Numbered from the stretch's first letter, positions 33,401 to 49,832 are shown. The stretch is 64,000 bases of DNA from Seriola aureovittata (GCF_021018895.1 NC_079384.1:8488140-8552139), one strand, 5' to 3'. A program made the numbers and translations. The notes: generated from the letters alone by a model not told the origin.

Positions 33401-36400
33401 GAAACGTCTGAACTCTTTGTACTTGCAGAAATGAACAAAGTAAACATGTGTTCACACACTCAGGTTAGGTGTCACTTTTGTATCTCACCTTGTGAAGTTG
33501 AAATCCACTTTCAGGTTATCAACACACTTGTTGTCATTGCCGCAGTTGATCTCAAACCCTAACTGTGGAAGAGAGCGTGAACATATTTATTCAGAAAGTG
33601 TTACAGCAAAGACATTGCAGTTTAAGTTTGTCCATCTGTTCTCACAAATAAATTTACAATATTGATTCCTGCACATTTCATAGCGCTGTAGAACTCGCCA
33701 AAGTAGCTAATATAAAGTGGTCAATTGTGATGCAACTTGGAAATGAATTCCCAAAAAGTAGTAGTCAAAGTGAAGCTGTGTTCTTTATCTATACCCCGTC
33801 TTCGCCACCTTACTTACTTCAAAAACCCGTGACAACTAGGTTTTGTTCCGTTAATATTCTGAAGACCACGTGTAAGAACTGTTAGCAAGTATTAAACTGA
33901 CCAATAGACAAGGGTGTCTTTAAAGGTCACTTACAGGATGAATGGTTGTGGTTTGAGCCTGCTGGGAGAGACTTGGTTTGAGATCTGTATTAGAGGGCAG
34001 ACCATCAAAGGTGAACTTGAGCTCATTGGAAAGTACATTGAGAGCATCTTCTGGACAAGCCTGCAAGAAGAGGGCACAATTATGAAATACTCTTTGTCAA
34101 AGATGTGAAGGTTGCACTGGATTCAGTGACTTATTGCAGGACTCTTTAAAATAGCATGGGCTTAAAAAAATAGGATTTTTGGGGTTTTCCAGTCTGAACC
34201 TCTTTGGGTTGTGGTAAGTTTCCCTGATGTTATTGTTAAAGATGTTAAACAACTCACATCAATAAGGAAGTTCTCGGTGAGGCATTTTTCGTCATTTAAG
34301 ACAAGAATAATCGATCCAGTCTTCTCTTGTTGGTTCTCAGTGATGTAAGCTCTGTTGTTTGGGGCCTTGCGAGTGGCATCCAGTGTTAGAGTATAATTAA
34401 TCCTTGCTTGAGCTGGAATAAATTAGAGTTTAATCTACATGTTGCTCATGTACACACATACAAGGATTTAAACAGATGGACAGTGGCTCTTTGGTTAGGA
34501 AAAAGTGAGGACAATGAGTCACCTGTGGCTACTGTAGACTCTCTGGTCATTGTAAAGCAGATTGCAGCAGAGTTCTTCAATGGTTGTTTGCAGTCGTTGC
34601 TTGACTGCTGAGTAGGGATTTGGTTTGGGTTGAATGAAACCGTAGCAACTACCATTACTATAGGTTTTGATCTAGAAATAGACAGAGCAGGAAAATACAT
34701 GAGGAAAAAAGACTTTGGCTTTGTGATGAATAATCTAACAGAATACCAAACTGATAACAGTTGTATCTTCATGCCATTACTGACAAACAGTTTTGTCCTT
34801 AATTAGTACAAAGAGACTCAATGACTAAACATTTCTTTGCTCTACACACACACTGCAAAGTGGAAGTTTAGTTACTCCTGAAAGCGTAACAGTAGAATGA
34901 TGAAAACACACCATAATAATGAATGAGAGGAGTATCTTGTACTAACCTGAGTAAGACAACTTTGCCCTTTGAACCCACCGCTAAGTCAGGCAGTCCGTCC
35001 CCACTCTGGTCAGAAGACCACCGACTGATCGACATACCGAAGAACTTCAGTCCTGACTGGACTTCAGAGGCAGCAATTCTCTATGTAAATGGAAGCATTT
35101 TAGTTCATCGAATTTAAAATTGTATAGATTTTAAGTACCTTGGCAAACATAAGGCCTGTCATACTGGATGTGTTAAATCTTTGCTGGCTCTTTGAGTTCG
35201 CTCACCTGCGAGTAGGTATCATTGATTCCCCTTCTTCTTTCGCCGAGGAATATGTAGATGCTGCCTTGACCATTGTTCTCCAGAGGTGCTCCAACTGCCA
35301 AATCACTGAGAGCATCTTCATTAAGATCAGGCAGTACAGCAAGAGACGAGCCAAACCTTCCTTTGTCAGACGCCGCCCCTCTCAGTATCACCGGAGAATC
35401 TAAGCGACACTCAACATTCTGGTGAAAATATAAGGATGAGAGTCAGTGATTGCATGAGCGTTAAAAAAAATACAAATAGATTCATTTAATGGCACTAGAT
35501 TAAACTGGTATTTACCGAACCCCTTAACATGCAAACGTAAACTCTTCCCTCTCTATCAGAGTCCTTGTACATAGGGGCAGATATGAGGATTAGGTCAGTG
35601 AAGCCGTCGCGATCCATATCCATGGCACAAACCTCTGCACCGAAATATTCACCAGTCTGAAACTGATGTAGGAAGCAACAAATGATCACAAAACAATTCA
35701 AATAAAGGAAGAAAACAACATTTTTTATTCAAGAGAAAACATTTTTCGTCTTCTACACATGGATCGTCTATCTATCTTATGGGTAAACACGCACCTGCCA
35801 CGGAGAGGGGTCAATCAATTGCTGGTTTTGGTCTCTGTCAACTGCCATCACAATCCCTACGTGTTTATACCTCGGAGCTCCAACAACTGTCAGTGGGCTG
35901 TTTCGCCGGGTTATAGCAACTGCCATGGAGTAACCTACAATTTGAGAGTCAAAGCCATCATGATTTCGCCAATGTAGACAAATTGTGGCCTTTATATTTT
36001 TCATTATCATTAGCGCTGCTGGGAAAAAAGTTGAAAATTACATATTTCAGCAAATAGTCATACTAAAAAAAAAGATAAAATAATACAAAAAACTTCTTTG
36101 AGTCTCAGGCTATCCAATATTTCTTGAAGGAGCCTTCCAGTTCATAATATTCTTTTCTTGTCAGTGTGTGGCCTGCATGTTTGAGACCTAATTTTCCCCA
36201 AGATTCAAGTCCTGGGATTGCAAATCCTTGCTGAGATCTTACTGGCTTTTGTAAAACTCTTAATCTTAACCAATATGCTCAGTGGTGGGTGTAGTGTTCT
36301 TCTTAACTTTGGTGATTTTTATTTATTTAACATAAATTAAATAAATGAGAGAGAAGATGGATTATTCTTTTACAAAAATGCAGTCCTTTTTAGTGTTTTA

Positions 36401-39400
36401 TGTGTGACATAAAATACATGTAAGCTGAAAAAAAACACTTGACTGATATGAAAGATGCTTGCATATAAACTACTACTTCAAATTACTGACTCTTTATTCC
36501 TCATTTGCCTTCTTCATGTCCCTTTTACAAACTCACATTTGATCTATGTATGTCCAAAAGACAAGTGGGAGGATTACAGTAGATCAGTGCAAATACAACT
36601 CTGTCATGGTTTGCCTTAAGGACTCTTTGTGTTTGGACTTTTTAAATTAGTTTGGTCATTGCCATTTCCTGTTTTATTTTGAAATAGCTTTTTCTTCCCG
36701 GTCATTGTTCTTTTCTTTTGTTCTTTTTTTTTTTCTGTTTTTTTGTTCCTGGCTGGTGTATTTTGGATTCTTGGTTTTTTGTAAGTTTCTGTTTTTCCTT
36801 CACTTAATAAATGACAGATTTCACTTACTCTTGGATGGTCTGCATTTGGGTCCATTATAACTTTAAAACCTGACACAAATCACGTGTATATGTTTTCTAG
36901 TGTATTATTATATTATTCATACCCAGATAACTGTCAGGCTCTATAAACGCAGGCTCAAAAGGCGCCTGGCCTCTGACTGGGTATTGCAGGAAGCCTCCTC
37001 TCCACTGGTTGGCACCAACAACAGCCATCTGAATTGCCTGCAGCATAGACAGACATTTTAAGAAAATGTTTCCCATAAATCACCAAAATAATAAGCTAAA
37101 TGCATTATAGATTCAAAATATGTTTTCTGTTAAATTGTGCAGCTGTCTGTTTGCTCTGTAGCTACAAAGGCTGGCATATAGAGACATGAGTGAGTGGGTG
37201 TCTGTGTGTCTCAGACTATATTGTCCAGTGAATTGCTGGTGTATATTGTTTTTTAGTTACCCCAGGCACAAAAGCAACACTGAATCCACCCTGAGCCATT
37301 TCCATTTTCAGTGTCTCTCCACTGGATTGAGATCCTGTAACAGCAAAAGAAATGAGCACTTATCATTTCTTGTTTGTTATAACAGTATTTTCATATATTC
37401 CAATTCAATAACATATTCCAACTGAATAAATGAAACTGGACTCTAATGCATGTATAGTATTTTCAACTGAAAATGTCAATATGATCATCTGTACCTTCAA
37501 TAGAGAAGATTTTGTCCTGCAAATTCTGCCTTATCTTTTGAAGTGCTTCAAAGTTCTCCACTTGAAACACATGGTCGTTCGAGGGAGAAGATGCAATGGT
37601 AATCAGTTCATTTTTTGCACTGACATCAAAAAATGCACTTCCCACCTAGAAATGTTGAGAAAAAATATTTAAGTTCTTATACTGTGCAACAGAGTTGATT
37701 TGTTTACTTGTTAATATACAGTTGATAAGATAAAGGTTTTAGCCACATAAAAAGGCCATTCATTAAATTATATAATTTAATAATGAATATATATAATTAA
37801 AATATCATTTGTATTAATTACTCGCAAATTGACTGACAGGTCTTAAATAGACAAGCTAAACTTGACAGAAACTAAATCCAAGATAATGCCTCTCAAATTA
37901 ATTTTTTTTTTTTACAAAGGTTTGTGAACTGGGCTGGTTATATAAGAAAGTATAATACAAATTGACAGGATCGGAGAAATTAGATTTTGGACATTGGGCC
38001 TTTAAAGTAGTCAAATAGCATCATGTGACAGTATTCACCGTATATCTTGGTTACACGTATAAAACACAAAAAAGGCCTTTTTATGAAAATACATTCTGCA
38101 CGTTTGACTTAACTGAACAACTTACCCCAATTGCAAATCGAACAATCTTTTTCTGCTCAGCGGAACGAGCTGCATTTGGCAACTGAGTCCGGTCATGAGA
38201 CGCTCCATCAGTAATGACTATCAAGATCCTCTTCACGTTTGGTCTGGAACCTCTTCTTTGTGTGAAAATATTTTCCCTAAACAAGAAAGATATCTTTTTA
38301 AGACACTTTTTTACTGTGTTCTTTGTCATGTTATAAGACTATATCTCTAGAGACATCAACATTTGTGAACAATTTTGACACCTTGCAGTTTCTTTGTTTC
38401 AAAATATGTGCATTATCTCAGTAATGCAAGTTTATTGGCTTAATGTTCCACATTTAGTTCTGCCAGTTGTCCAGGAATGTAAATAAAACAATTTTAATGT
38501 CTAGCCCTGTTCCCATCCACTGCACAGGAGACAGTACACAACACCACAAACTATAGCTTTTGACATCCCAAGTAGGAGTTGCCTTAGTCAGAAATTTCCA
38601 AAGTCTACACAGTTCTTAGTGCTTTCAAACTTGTTGTTTTTTCAGGACTAGAAAAGTATATAGTACATCTGTTACAATTCAATTCAAACCACCATTACAT
38701 TATCTGACTTTAGTATCATGTCAGCACCTACACCACATATCTGATGGCCTTGGCTGTGTAAGTTGCTCCCATTTGTTGATATATTCCCTTAATGTTAGAC
38801 TCCCATTGTCCAGATGTGAAAAAATTATCAAAGTAATAGTGGATATGGGGTGACGAAGAGAACTGGGCAACAGCAAACTGAAAAAAGAGGAGAAAAATTG
38901 TGGAAACATAAATATTGGAAACCGTTACAAATTGTGGAATTATATTTACAAATGGAATTGCATTTTCTTCAACACTGCACCACAAATGAGTGTAGTTTAA
39001 GTGACAGTGGGAACACAGTACTTTACCTGTCTACCTTTTCCCATTAGTGTGCGGACCAGATCTATCACGAAGTCCTTCATTCTTCTAAAATCTGGATCAG
39101 ATACGCTGCCTGAACCATCCAAGAGAAATGCAATATCTGCTTCGGCTCGGCAATCTGTCAAAGACAGACAATAGAATTATCAGTTAAGCGTTCATTTGAA
39201 CATTTTTCCACATAATATATCACATGAAATATACAGTATGTATGCAGCAAGCAGATTCTGTGGATACTTAACACCTACAGAAAGTTCCCTTTTAACATAC
39301 CTTTGAATTCTTTCATTATACCTGCATTATCTAGGTGACTACATCAGTCATAACCTTTTCATTTTGTGTAAGTTCACAAAAATCATTATGCAGCACAGGG

Positions 39401-39846
39401 ACACCAGGAACCATGCAGGTGGCAAAAGCCAATCAGGTGAGTGGGCCAAACTAATAAGTAGGCTCATGGCCAGCAGGTGTGGAGACCGCGAGCTGCCTCC
39501 ACAAACACTAATGATGCTGTGTATCTCTCTCAATGTGGCTGATAGTGTTTTGTACACTTGTGGGTCTGGTAAGCCAAATATTTTTCATCGTTAACTATGT
39601 TTTATGTTTATTTTTGTGTTTTTATTGATGGATACTGTAGGCGTGCAAACACCCCGAGGTACTGTATCTTTTAATCACTGATATAGAATATATATCGAAA
39701 AGAGATGGATGACCTAGTGCTGAGGTTTGCAATGTATTAATTCAGCTTTGCAAACTTTAGTATTAGGTATTTTATTTCTTATTCCCTTTTTTATCATGGT
39801 TCATTGTAGAACTGACTTCACATAGTTTCATTTCTAGTAGTTTCTA

Positions 39847-39903
<57 letters not shown>

Positions 39904-40838
39904 GCCTCCAGTTCACGTTTGATGGCGATATGGTTTGCGGTCAAACATTTTATTAGTGTGTTTTTTCATTTCAAGTTAGTTTTGGTTTGTGTTACATTTC
40001 TCTCAGGTAGAATAATTCCTCTGCTCAGTGAGTGGGTAGTTGGTTTTCCGTCTGTGGTACAACTGCTCTTTATTCCTTGTTTTAGAATTTAGTAAATGTT
40101 ATGGCAGATAACCCACACTGACTGTTGTGGCCTTAATACACCTATGTTAATATTATATATTGTGTTTTTAATTACTGTAAATGTTATTTTGAAATGTTTT
40201 TTTATATATATATATATTTTAGATTTTTTTTTGTTTGTTTTGTTTGTTTTTTTACATTACATATTTGATGAGAGGCAAAGGAGGTGAGTGGGTTGGGTTT
40301 CACAATGAATAACAATCCAGAGGAAGGAATTAAAAGGAGGAACATATTTGGTATTTGTTTGTTCCATTTAATCCAGACATGCTTCTAGAGGTGTTCTGAA
40401 AGTACAAGCCAAAGATGATCAACAATGACATGCTTCAGCCCAGGACAACATGTGGTAAGAGACTTTATTTCTACAAGGTTTTATGTCAAAGTTGTCTTTA
40501 TTTATTTTTTGTTTAAAATTCATTCAATTTTATTCACTATTGTTTCAGTTTATAGATAATACACTGATTTAATGTGTGCTAATTATTGGTATTTCTTTCC
40601 ACAGACTATATATATTACAGAAATTGTTTTTTTATTCTAATTGTGAGGTCCAACAGCTTGTGGGGTCTGACAGCTTTGTAGGAACCAAAATGCTGGACCC
40701 CACAAGTTTAAATGGATATGAATGCTCTGGCTAAGGGACTGCTTTTAGGGTTAGAGCTAGGGTTGGGTCAGGGTAAGGCATGCAGTGGTGACAGTCAAGG
40801 TTACTGAAGGGGCTAGGGAATGCATTGTCAATGACGAT

Positions 40839-40888
<50 letters not shown>

Positions 40889-43235
40889 GACATGAAAATA
40901 TTGAGATATATTATTATGAATATTTTTCTCCCCTACCTTTTTTATCATGGGTATTTTTTTCACAAACTCTGCATATGGCATTTACCTTCAAGAGAAGACG
41001 GAATAGGAGGTCCAAAACTATTTGAAGGGTCTATCGCAAAGCACACACCATTGTACATAGTGATACTCCTGCAGTCCTTTGGGATGGTTGGGCCACATGC
41101 CTGAAAAGAGATAACACAGTTACATTAACAGGCAATACGTTGATTTGTTTTCCTGTCACCTTAAACAACACTTTCAAGCTGCAAGAAGTTTAAAAGGTTT
41201 AAGGGGAATTTTGACTGATTGCTGCCTTGATATTAACAATGTAGTGGAAATCTCTGTAGTTTACAAACTCACCACAGTGTTTTGATTGGCGGGATCACTC
41301 GTCATTGTCAAACCAAGGGACATGTTGACTGCAAACGCTGGCACTGAATTGTAAACAGTTATGTTGAGGGGTGGGGGGGGGTGGGGGGGGGGGAACTAAT
41401 ATACTATTCAAGTAACATGCTTGGTGGAAAAACACCTTCACCATGTAAGTTTCAAGACTTTCTGTTGAAATGTTTAGAAATCAATAGTTACCTACCTGGA
41501 ATGGGCAATTTTTGGCATGATTCGTCTGTAGTGGTGCACCTGTATATTTCACCCCTTTCATTTAGTGAATTCTGTTGAAGGGGAGCGCTGACGAGCAAGC
41601 TGAGGAAGTGAAAACCAGACAAATGTGCGTGGTGAGCACAGTGTAGCTAAATAAAGCCTATATCTTCTGTATTATGAAATGTTATCTGTTCATGTCCTCA
41701 GTGCTCTGACACATGTGTCTGACTTACTCTGACTGTCTTTGCACCACCTGGTAGCCAAAACCTGCGGCTCCGTTACTCCAGGACTTCCAAGCCACGGGTT
41801 CGATGTTGAAACAAGGTGCAGTTTTTAACACTGAGAAATGAAAAGATCAGAATCTGATTTAAAACCACTATGAACAGACTGTTAATGTGATTATAACATA
41901 CATTGCCTCCCTAATAAAGCCACTAGGGAGCACCATGGTCAAAAAAAAGGTCAAATTCTAAACATAGCTCGAAAAAATTATTCATTTAAAAAATATATTC
42001 AGAATTACATTCTTGAGCCAGTTATTTTCCTTCCTGTAAACTTGTGATTCTTATTCTATGTGATATTTCTTCTTCCTTAATATTTCTTTAAAAGCAGAAA
42101 AGACTGTTTTTATACTAAAATACTGTGTACTACCTCACACGGACACATGTAGGACTTCCTGATAGATATGGGATTTTCTGACATTGAGTGTTTTCATTGC
42201 ACAAGTAAAGCCTTCCTTTTTTTCCTTATTTGGCCAGATACAATACAAACTCTAACTGCCTGACAAAATCTGAATATTTTCTTATGGTCAACAACTTAAT
42301 AAGAGATTGTGTGAATAGACTGAAATTCAGACTGACACTGGTCAAGTATGTCTGACAGATATTGATCAATTTTGGCATCATTTACTCGGGTTCTGCGTTT
42401 TCTTGTCACTCCACCCTTAGTTAGGTTTCTGTAGCCATTGTTGTATCAGAAAAACAGTAAAAAGTTGCTCTTGATTGTACAAGTCAAATACATACTGAGC
42501 TAGTTTAAAACACACGGCAGCAGAAATGGTAAATTATTCATACCCTCTGAGTGGGACAGATGTGCTGTGTTGGTTGTGATATTTGTCATGGTGTCACAAG
42601 TTTAGTAGGCTCAGCAAGATTACTTTTAAGAGATGAGTAATTGCTGCTGTAGCTTCTTTATGGTCAATTTGCATTCAAACATAATGTAGGATGTCTGCAT
42701 CTAAAGATTGTGGCCTGTTAAGCGGGTGAAATGTCAGTCCACCCCCACCCCACCCCCCACCCACAGGATGTACATAATGAATAGGTTGATAATTGGTTCT
42801 CATAATGTCTTGTGATTATTTGCCAGTCTTGCTAGTGTCATTTAATTGTTATAAAGTGACTTCATTATTGATGGCATATATTAATTATAACTGAGTTTTA
42901 CTGTTATATTTGATGGAATTTCTGCAACAGGTGCCTTTTCTCACAATACTTGCAATTCAATTGTATTCAATATTAAGGGCTTTTTTTTTTTTTTTTTTAC
43001 ATTACGTTTTCTACATTTGTAGTCATTAATCTTCTAGTCGTGTTGCTTTTTATAAAATAACAATTTATGATATTTGGTATGCATAACTCACAGCTGAAGA
43101 CGGTGTAAATTAAATATGTCTTTAAATAAAATTGCTGGCAACAAATATTTTTAAAGAGACAATGAAAGACAAAATCAGGAGGTTCAAACGTGTCTTACCC
43201 GTCAAGAATATTGTAGCAGTAATTATGAAGTCCAT
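30447..43235 (-). CDS. Leukocyte-type integrin alpha subunit with inserted I domain (ITGAM/ITGAX-like, 30 exons)
   Basis: I traced thirty phase-consistent exons from ATG 43235 to stop 30447, summing to 1,142 codons (1,141 residues; human ITGAM has 1,152). In order: signal peptide (exon 43199-43235); start of the beta-propeller ([12 protein letters not shown]...GFGYQVVQ); I domain in exons 39027-39154, 38732-38877, 38126-38276 and 37495-37645, with metal-site motifs DGSGS, GATYTAK and VITDG; three FG-GAP calcium loops, of the form DMDRDGFTD (35516-35662), DLNEDALSD and DQSGDGLPD; thigh/calf domains; a membrane helix ([14 protein letters not shown], exon 30787-30897); and a short tail starting GFFKSKY (30447-30545). 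Such chains pair with beta-2 integrin for leukocyte adhesion and complement binding. Fish CD11-like genes do not map one-to-one on mammalian ones, so no symbol is given. Confidence 0.92.
32925..33260. repeat. Dispersed teleost repeat in an integrin intron
   Basis: The stretch with recurrent 'gctaacat' and 'ttagcatg' words, then 'acacaaagtacagctgaggc' and 'gaaaagttaagggatcac', matches a repeat I remember as widespread in percomorph introns. It lies in the intron between integrin exons 33489-33562 and 32682-32823. No second copy is in the window. Confidence 0.6.
38300..38730. other. Integrin intron, nothing recognised
   Basis: Intron between I-domain exons 38732-38877 and 38126-38276. AT-rich, with no second gene or repeat that I can identify. 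Confidence 0.5.
39848..39900. repeat. (CTG)n / (CAG)n trinucleotide repeat
   Basis: About seventeen uninterrupted TGC triplets on the plus strand, which are CAG in the sense of the integrin transcript. It lies in the intron just before the first I-domain exon. The poly-Leu reading frame across it is an artefact. Confidence 0.95.
40638..40890. repeat. Dispersed teleost repeat ending in (GT)n
   Basis: The sequence has the wording 'accccacaagtttaaatgga', 'agggttagagctagggtt' and 'gctagggaatgcattgtcaa', then a GT run at about 40842-40887. It resembles a common fish repeat that ends in a GT microsatellite. It sits in the large integrin intron between exons 40986-41100 and 39027-39154. Confidence 0.6.
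41365..41395 (+). other. G-tract cluster, possible G-quadruplex
   Basis: Runs of seven to ten G separated by single T bases, in the integrin intron between exons 41496-41599 and 41273-41343. In the integrin RNA this is a C-tract. No function is claimed. Confidence 0.6.
41831..43198. other. First intron of the integrin gene
   Basis: About 1.4 kb with no recognised coding sequence. It holds a C-rich stretch near 42738-42766 and T-runs near 42980. Regulatory content cannot be judged from sequence alone. Confidence 0.5.
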
Positions 43236-45776
43236 TGTATTCTTCCCATGAAAAAGTGTGATGCAGTCTCTGAGCTCTGAATGTATTTGGAAACTATGAC
43301 AGGTATTTCTTCTACTGTCAGAGAGGTTAATGTCGCAAGCAAACTGCAGAAATCATGAGGTTTGATAGCTAGTTAGAGGAACTCACATGTAGGAGGGGTT
43401 ACAATATTGACAAACCTTCTATTTAGTGTGGGGACACTATATGCTGTCACTTGATTGCACAAAGCATGGTCATTGTTTAATTCTGTTTCAGTCCTTCAAG
43501 ATCTTATTTTTCAAAGACCCGTATGTCTACGACTATTGAGCAGAAGGAACTCATTTACAAGTTAGTTTCAGAGCAAGCAGCATTATGATATACCCAGAAT
43601 GATGTGATGGACGCACAACATATGTTGTTTAAGGTTAGGGATAGGGCTTCCGTAGTTCTGTCGAGGCTTTCGTCATACGGAAGTGGGCGTCGTTCCTTGG
43701 GTTGGAGAAAGAATACTTTCGTCCTGGACCCATGCGGAAACGACGGACCCCGAACAGGAGACACAGACCCAATAGGCACCGATTTCACAGCTGATAACGT
43801 TGATTTACAAGTTGCCTAAACAAAACTTTATTTTTTTTCCAATTAAGTTAGTAGCCTTCTCTCCTTGTGCCTGGCCGTGATGCATATCATCCGTCCTCTT
43901 TGCCAAGACAGTTGGTAAAATACTTCCAGGATTTCCAGTATTCGCTCCTGCTAACTGAAATAGCATTGCTAATCCTCTCATAATTTCATCCTAAAAGTCA
44001 CTTGCTCCCACGTTGATGGATGACAAGTGCGTCTCATTTAGGATCAGCTCTGTTGCATCTAGCATAATACACTGACCAAGCCGGTGGCCCTTCCTGACGC
44101 AGCCTGGGTTCGAGGGAGCCAAGGATCCCAGCAGCCAACCTGCTCCACTGCTCTAATAAAGATTAAATGTATATATAGCTATATACAACAGGAAGGAAAT
44201 TTAGTTGTTGACTGTATGAAGGGAATTACCTTTACACATTGAATGCGAGACCAGTCAGGGAGAGAGGAAGTGACATTTTATATCAATAGATCTGAATCTA
44301 TTATTTGTTTCTCCTTACCATAGTGAGATTAGGCATAAACCAAACAACTGTTCAAACAAGCCATGCAATACTTCTAAATATAAAAAGTTTCATTTCTCCT
44401 TTTGCTTGACTTCCTCTGTATTGTCCTATCCCAGCTGTTAGAATACTTGAGCACTAACACTATGAGTTGGTGGAATAGCGATGGGTTTACTATCTGACGG
44501 CTTTATGTCTGTTTTTTTTAATAAGTTTGAAATAGATAAATCATAATAGATGTTCTATGGATGTACCTGCTGTGAATGTGAAACCATCAAGTTTTTGGAC
44601 TATGACTTAAATAATGGTGCAGTGGAAGGATGAATGGAGGATGGAAATTTAGTTGACTGGGTACAGATTTTGTAGATTTGCAGTAGTGAAAACCCCCACA
44701 TAATTCAGAATTACTTAGATCTTGACTTCATCAAAAAAAAAGGGAATAACATTTGAACCCTGTCTGCTGGGTAGATAAATAATAATAAATAAATAAATTA
44801 AGAGACCCTGCTTTTTTGTGTCTTTGTCACAACTCTGCATGTTGAAATATTCAGCCCACAATTTGTACACGAAGTAAACCTCTTCCAGTTCTGTTGTCTG
44901 CACAACTCTCTGACCATCTCCACGGTGCACATGCAATGTGTCACATCATAGCATTTTCGATAACTGTGGCTTGTGGTTTCATGTAACCTATCTACATGAG
45001 AACACTATGAGGTATAAAGTGTTGTGCAAATTAACCATGTGCATGTGCAACCTTTGCCAGGCTCCCTGCTTGACCCTATCCTGATGATCGAGAAAGGTCA
45101 AGAAAAGGTCAAGGATCAGTGCACTGTGTTGCTGTGTCTGGATTGGATTTCTAAGGGCAGGTTAGCAATGTTGTCACATGCTCTCCAAGTCTCTACGTGA
45201 GTGTGTGAGTGTGCGTGTGTGCGTGTGTGCGTGTTATTAGTACATAACTGCATGTACCCCAGTTATCTTCCTCCACATACCCTTTCAAATGACCCCTGGG
45301 TGCCAAGATGCTCTTCTCAGTTGAGACAGCACATTTTAAACTAACTGCATTTGTATAATGTATGAAAAATGTATTTATCCATTACAACATACACTTTATA
45401 AAATTGCCTTAAACTAGGATGTACCGGTTGCAGCAATGTGCTCGGACAATGTATAATTTTGTTTAAGGAAGATGTAAGAAACTTTATTCTTTATTGAATA
45501 TTTCCAAATAATATCCTCTACACCTCTGCCCACCTATTTATGCTATACTTTCATACAACATTTCTACGTGTATATCCCTATATTTCCCACCGTACAGTAA
45601 CTGTCCCTCTCTCTGTTGCTTTCTCTGCCATTCACTGATACTCTTTGCCCTTTCACTGGTTCCTCACTACCATGTTACTCCAGCCACAGTCTCTCTGAAT
45701 GTCACGAGCCATCTCTGGTTGCGTCCTGATCTTTTTATAGCTGGGCAGCTGAAATGTGAGGGGTCACAATGGGAGG
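43236..45776. other. Intergenic region between the integrin and aldolase A genes
   Basis: The integrin promoter should lie in the first few hundred bases, but no TATA box was recognised. A more GC-rich stretch at about 43600-43800 has an open frame without recognisable similarity. No RNA gene or exon was identified. Confidence 0.5.
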
Positions 45777-45875
45777 ATAAATACAAGGGCCAGTGGGCTG
45801 GAGGGGGTGTCGCAGACGAAAGCCGGATCTTCTCCCTCCCTCTCTCTTCTCTCAGCTCTCCTCCTAAACTCAAAG
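45777..45875 (+). promoter_or_regulatory. aldoa: Aldolase A core promoter and non-coding leader exon
   Basis: A TATA-like ATAAATA (45777-45783) is followed by a pyrimidine-rich leader that ends 'actcaaag' before a GTAAAA donor at 45876. The first coding exon has an acceptor seven bases before its ATG (AG at 47098-47099), so a leader exon upstream is required and this one fits. An E-box CAGCTG lies about 30 bases upstream of the TATA-like box, which would suit muscle expression. This assignment is inference. Confidence 0.45.
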
Positions 45876-47043
45876 GTAAAAGAACAGACCATTACAACTA
45901 TGAGATAAATGCATTGCTTTAATTGGCTTTTTGTGCTACATGTTGAAGATCTTGTACTTATGAGGCATGAGGCGCATAACTTTTCACACATGCTAGAGAT
46001 GTAAGGTTCCACCTACTCCTATGCTTTTTTAAATTTGTGGTTACTGTGACAGCCAGAGCCACATTTAACCCACAGACAGATGCACTCGCGCCTAACCCTG
46101 ATACACTAAAACAAACCGAGTTTTCAATGATACTTTCACTATTCAATAATGAGTTGCTTCACTTGCACTGTAGTCCACATTTGGCTTTAACACTTTCTCC
46201 CTCAGTATTTTATATTTTCACATGTAGTCTTGGTACACAACACACTAAGTGACCTGACTGCTTTGCTTTACTATGTAACAATTTATGTGATGCAAAGTTT
46301 CCACTGCTTTGTTGTCGGTCTTGACTCATCAGTCTGACTGCTCTCTTTTCTATAAATGTATATTTCTATATTTGTCATATCGGTGTAGCTACTAACCTTC
46401 CTGTTGACTACATGACTTCTGACGAGTGAAGGGTGTGAAGCTGCACATTCTCCTTTACGTAATGTCTTCTTGCTAAGCCATAATGCTTCCATTGCTTTGC
46501 AGTAGCACACTGTGTATATTTAGTCCAGCCTATTGATAGTGGAGGCACAGACAGGGGAGAGAGAGGGTGGGGGTGTGTAGAGGAGGTGGGTGATAGAGGA
46601 GGAATGAGGAGGGAAAGGACATTGAAGGGGGACAGAAAGGTCAGGGATAAGAGGTTAGAAAATGGAATAGGTCATCCACATGCTTGTCATGATTTTTCAA
46701 GGGTGGTCAGAAATGTGGAGGATGGGGCAGAGGAGGGTGGAGGGCTCTTTGACACTGGATACTTTGTACTGCTGCACATTGTGCCTGGGGAATAGTGTGC
46801 AACCCCAGCACATAAAGAGCGTTATGTTACTGCAGCAGTTATAGATGCAACAACTGCAGCTACATAGTCACCAGCTGGTTTGAGAGGACAGACAGGAAAA
46901 TGTTAACCATATAGTCTGGTTCTTGCTTCACCACATCCGTACTAGTTACCCCCACCTTTGCAGTTTCTCATTGTCTCGAGAACCACAACCATTGCAGTTT
47001 GAATTTTGTTGAACTTTTGCCCTCCATGCATATTCCCACATAG

Positions 47044-49206
<2,163 letters not shown>

Positions 49207-49560
49207 GCATGGACACTCACCTGCTCCCCTTCCACCATCTTCCCACCATTATTACATCACCACAAAAAAAAAAACATGTCCTCTTAGACACTGCCTATGA
49301 AACGGTCTCTCTGCTATTGACAATAACACTTTCAACATCTTAACACAACATCTTGGTAGAAAGGAAAGTTTGAAAAAACTTTTCTTTAGGTTGTTGCTGT
49401 AGCCAGGAGATTCTGGAAAAAAGTTCTGCCTCCATTCCCTTACCTTTTATTTTTAAACACCTTTTTTCAGGTGAAGATTACCACACTGTTTTTACACAAC
49501 CATATGCTATTCTTTCCTTGGTCTAATTCCACCAAGTGCAGTATAAAACTGTTATCATGG

Positions 49561-49566
49561 AATAAA
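49561..49566 (+). terminator. aldoa: Polyadenylation signal of aldoa
   Basis: AATAAA lies 355 bases after the stop codon. The intervening 3' UTR has A- and T-runs but no other clear signal. Confidence 0.65.
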
Positions 49567-49752
49567 GCATTTACCCTAACATTTGGCTTTACTTCATTCT
49601 TACTGAGCTTTTGCTTTACTATCTTTTTGAGTAAAAAAAGGGAAGAAAAGCCTTACCTCTCCTCTTTCAGGAATTATATTAGATTTTGAGTAAATGCACA
49701 TCATTATTGTTGGGAAGCTGAAGCAACATGTAGCCTAATATCAAATATCATT

Positions 49753-49754
<2 letters not shown>

Positions 49755-49830
<76 letters not shown>
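49755..49830. repeat. (CA)n microsatellite
   Basis: About 35 CA repeats with a short CGCG interruption near the left end, directly visible. Confidence 0.95.

Positions 49831-49832
<2 letters not shown>

Noticed and set aside
39847..40092. Poly-leucine open frame
   Set aside because: It is translation of the CTG repeat inside an integrin intron.
43604..43819. 71-codon frame in a GC-richer stretch upstream of the integrin gene
   Set aside because: No recognisable domain, and both strands are open over the same bases, which suggests chance or repeat sequence.
44080..44130. tRNA B-box-like word 'gggttcgag'
   Set aside because: No matching A box or cloverleaf could be built, so neither a tRNA nor a tRNA-derived SINE is supported.
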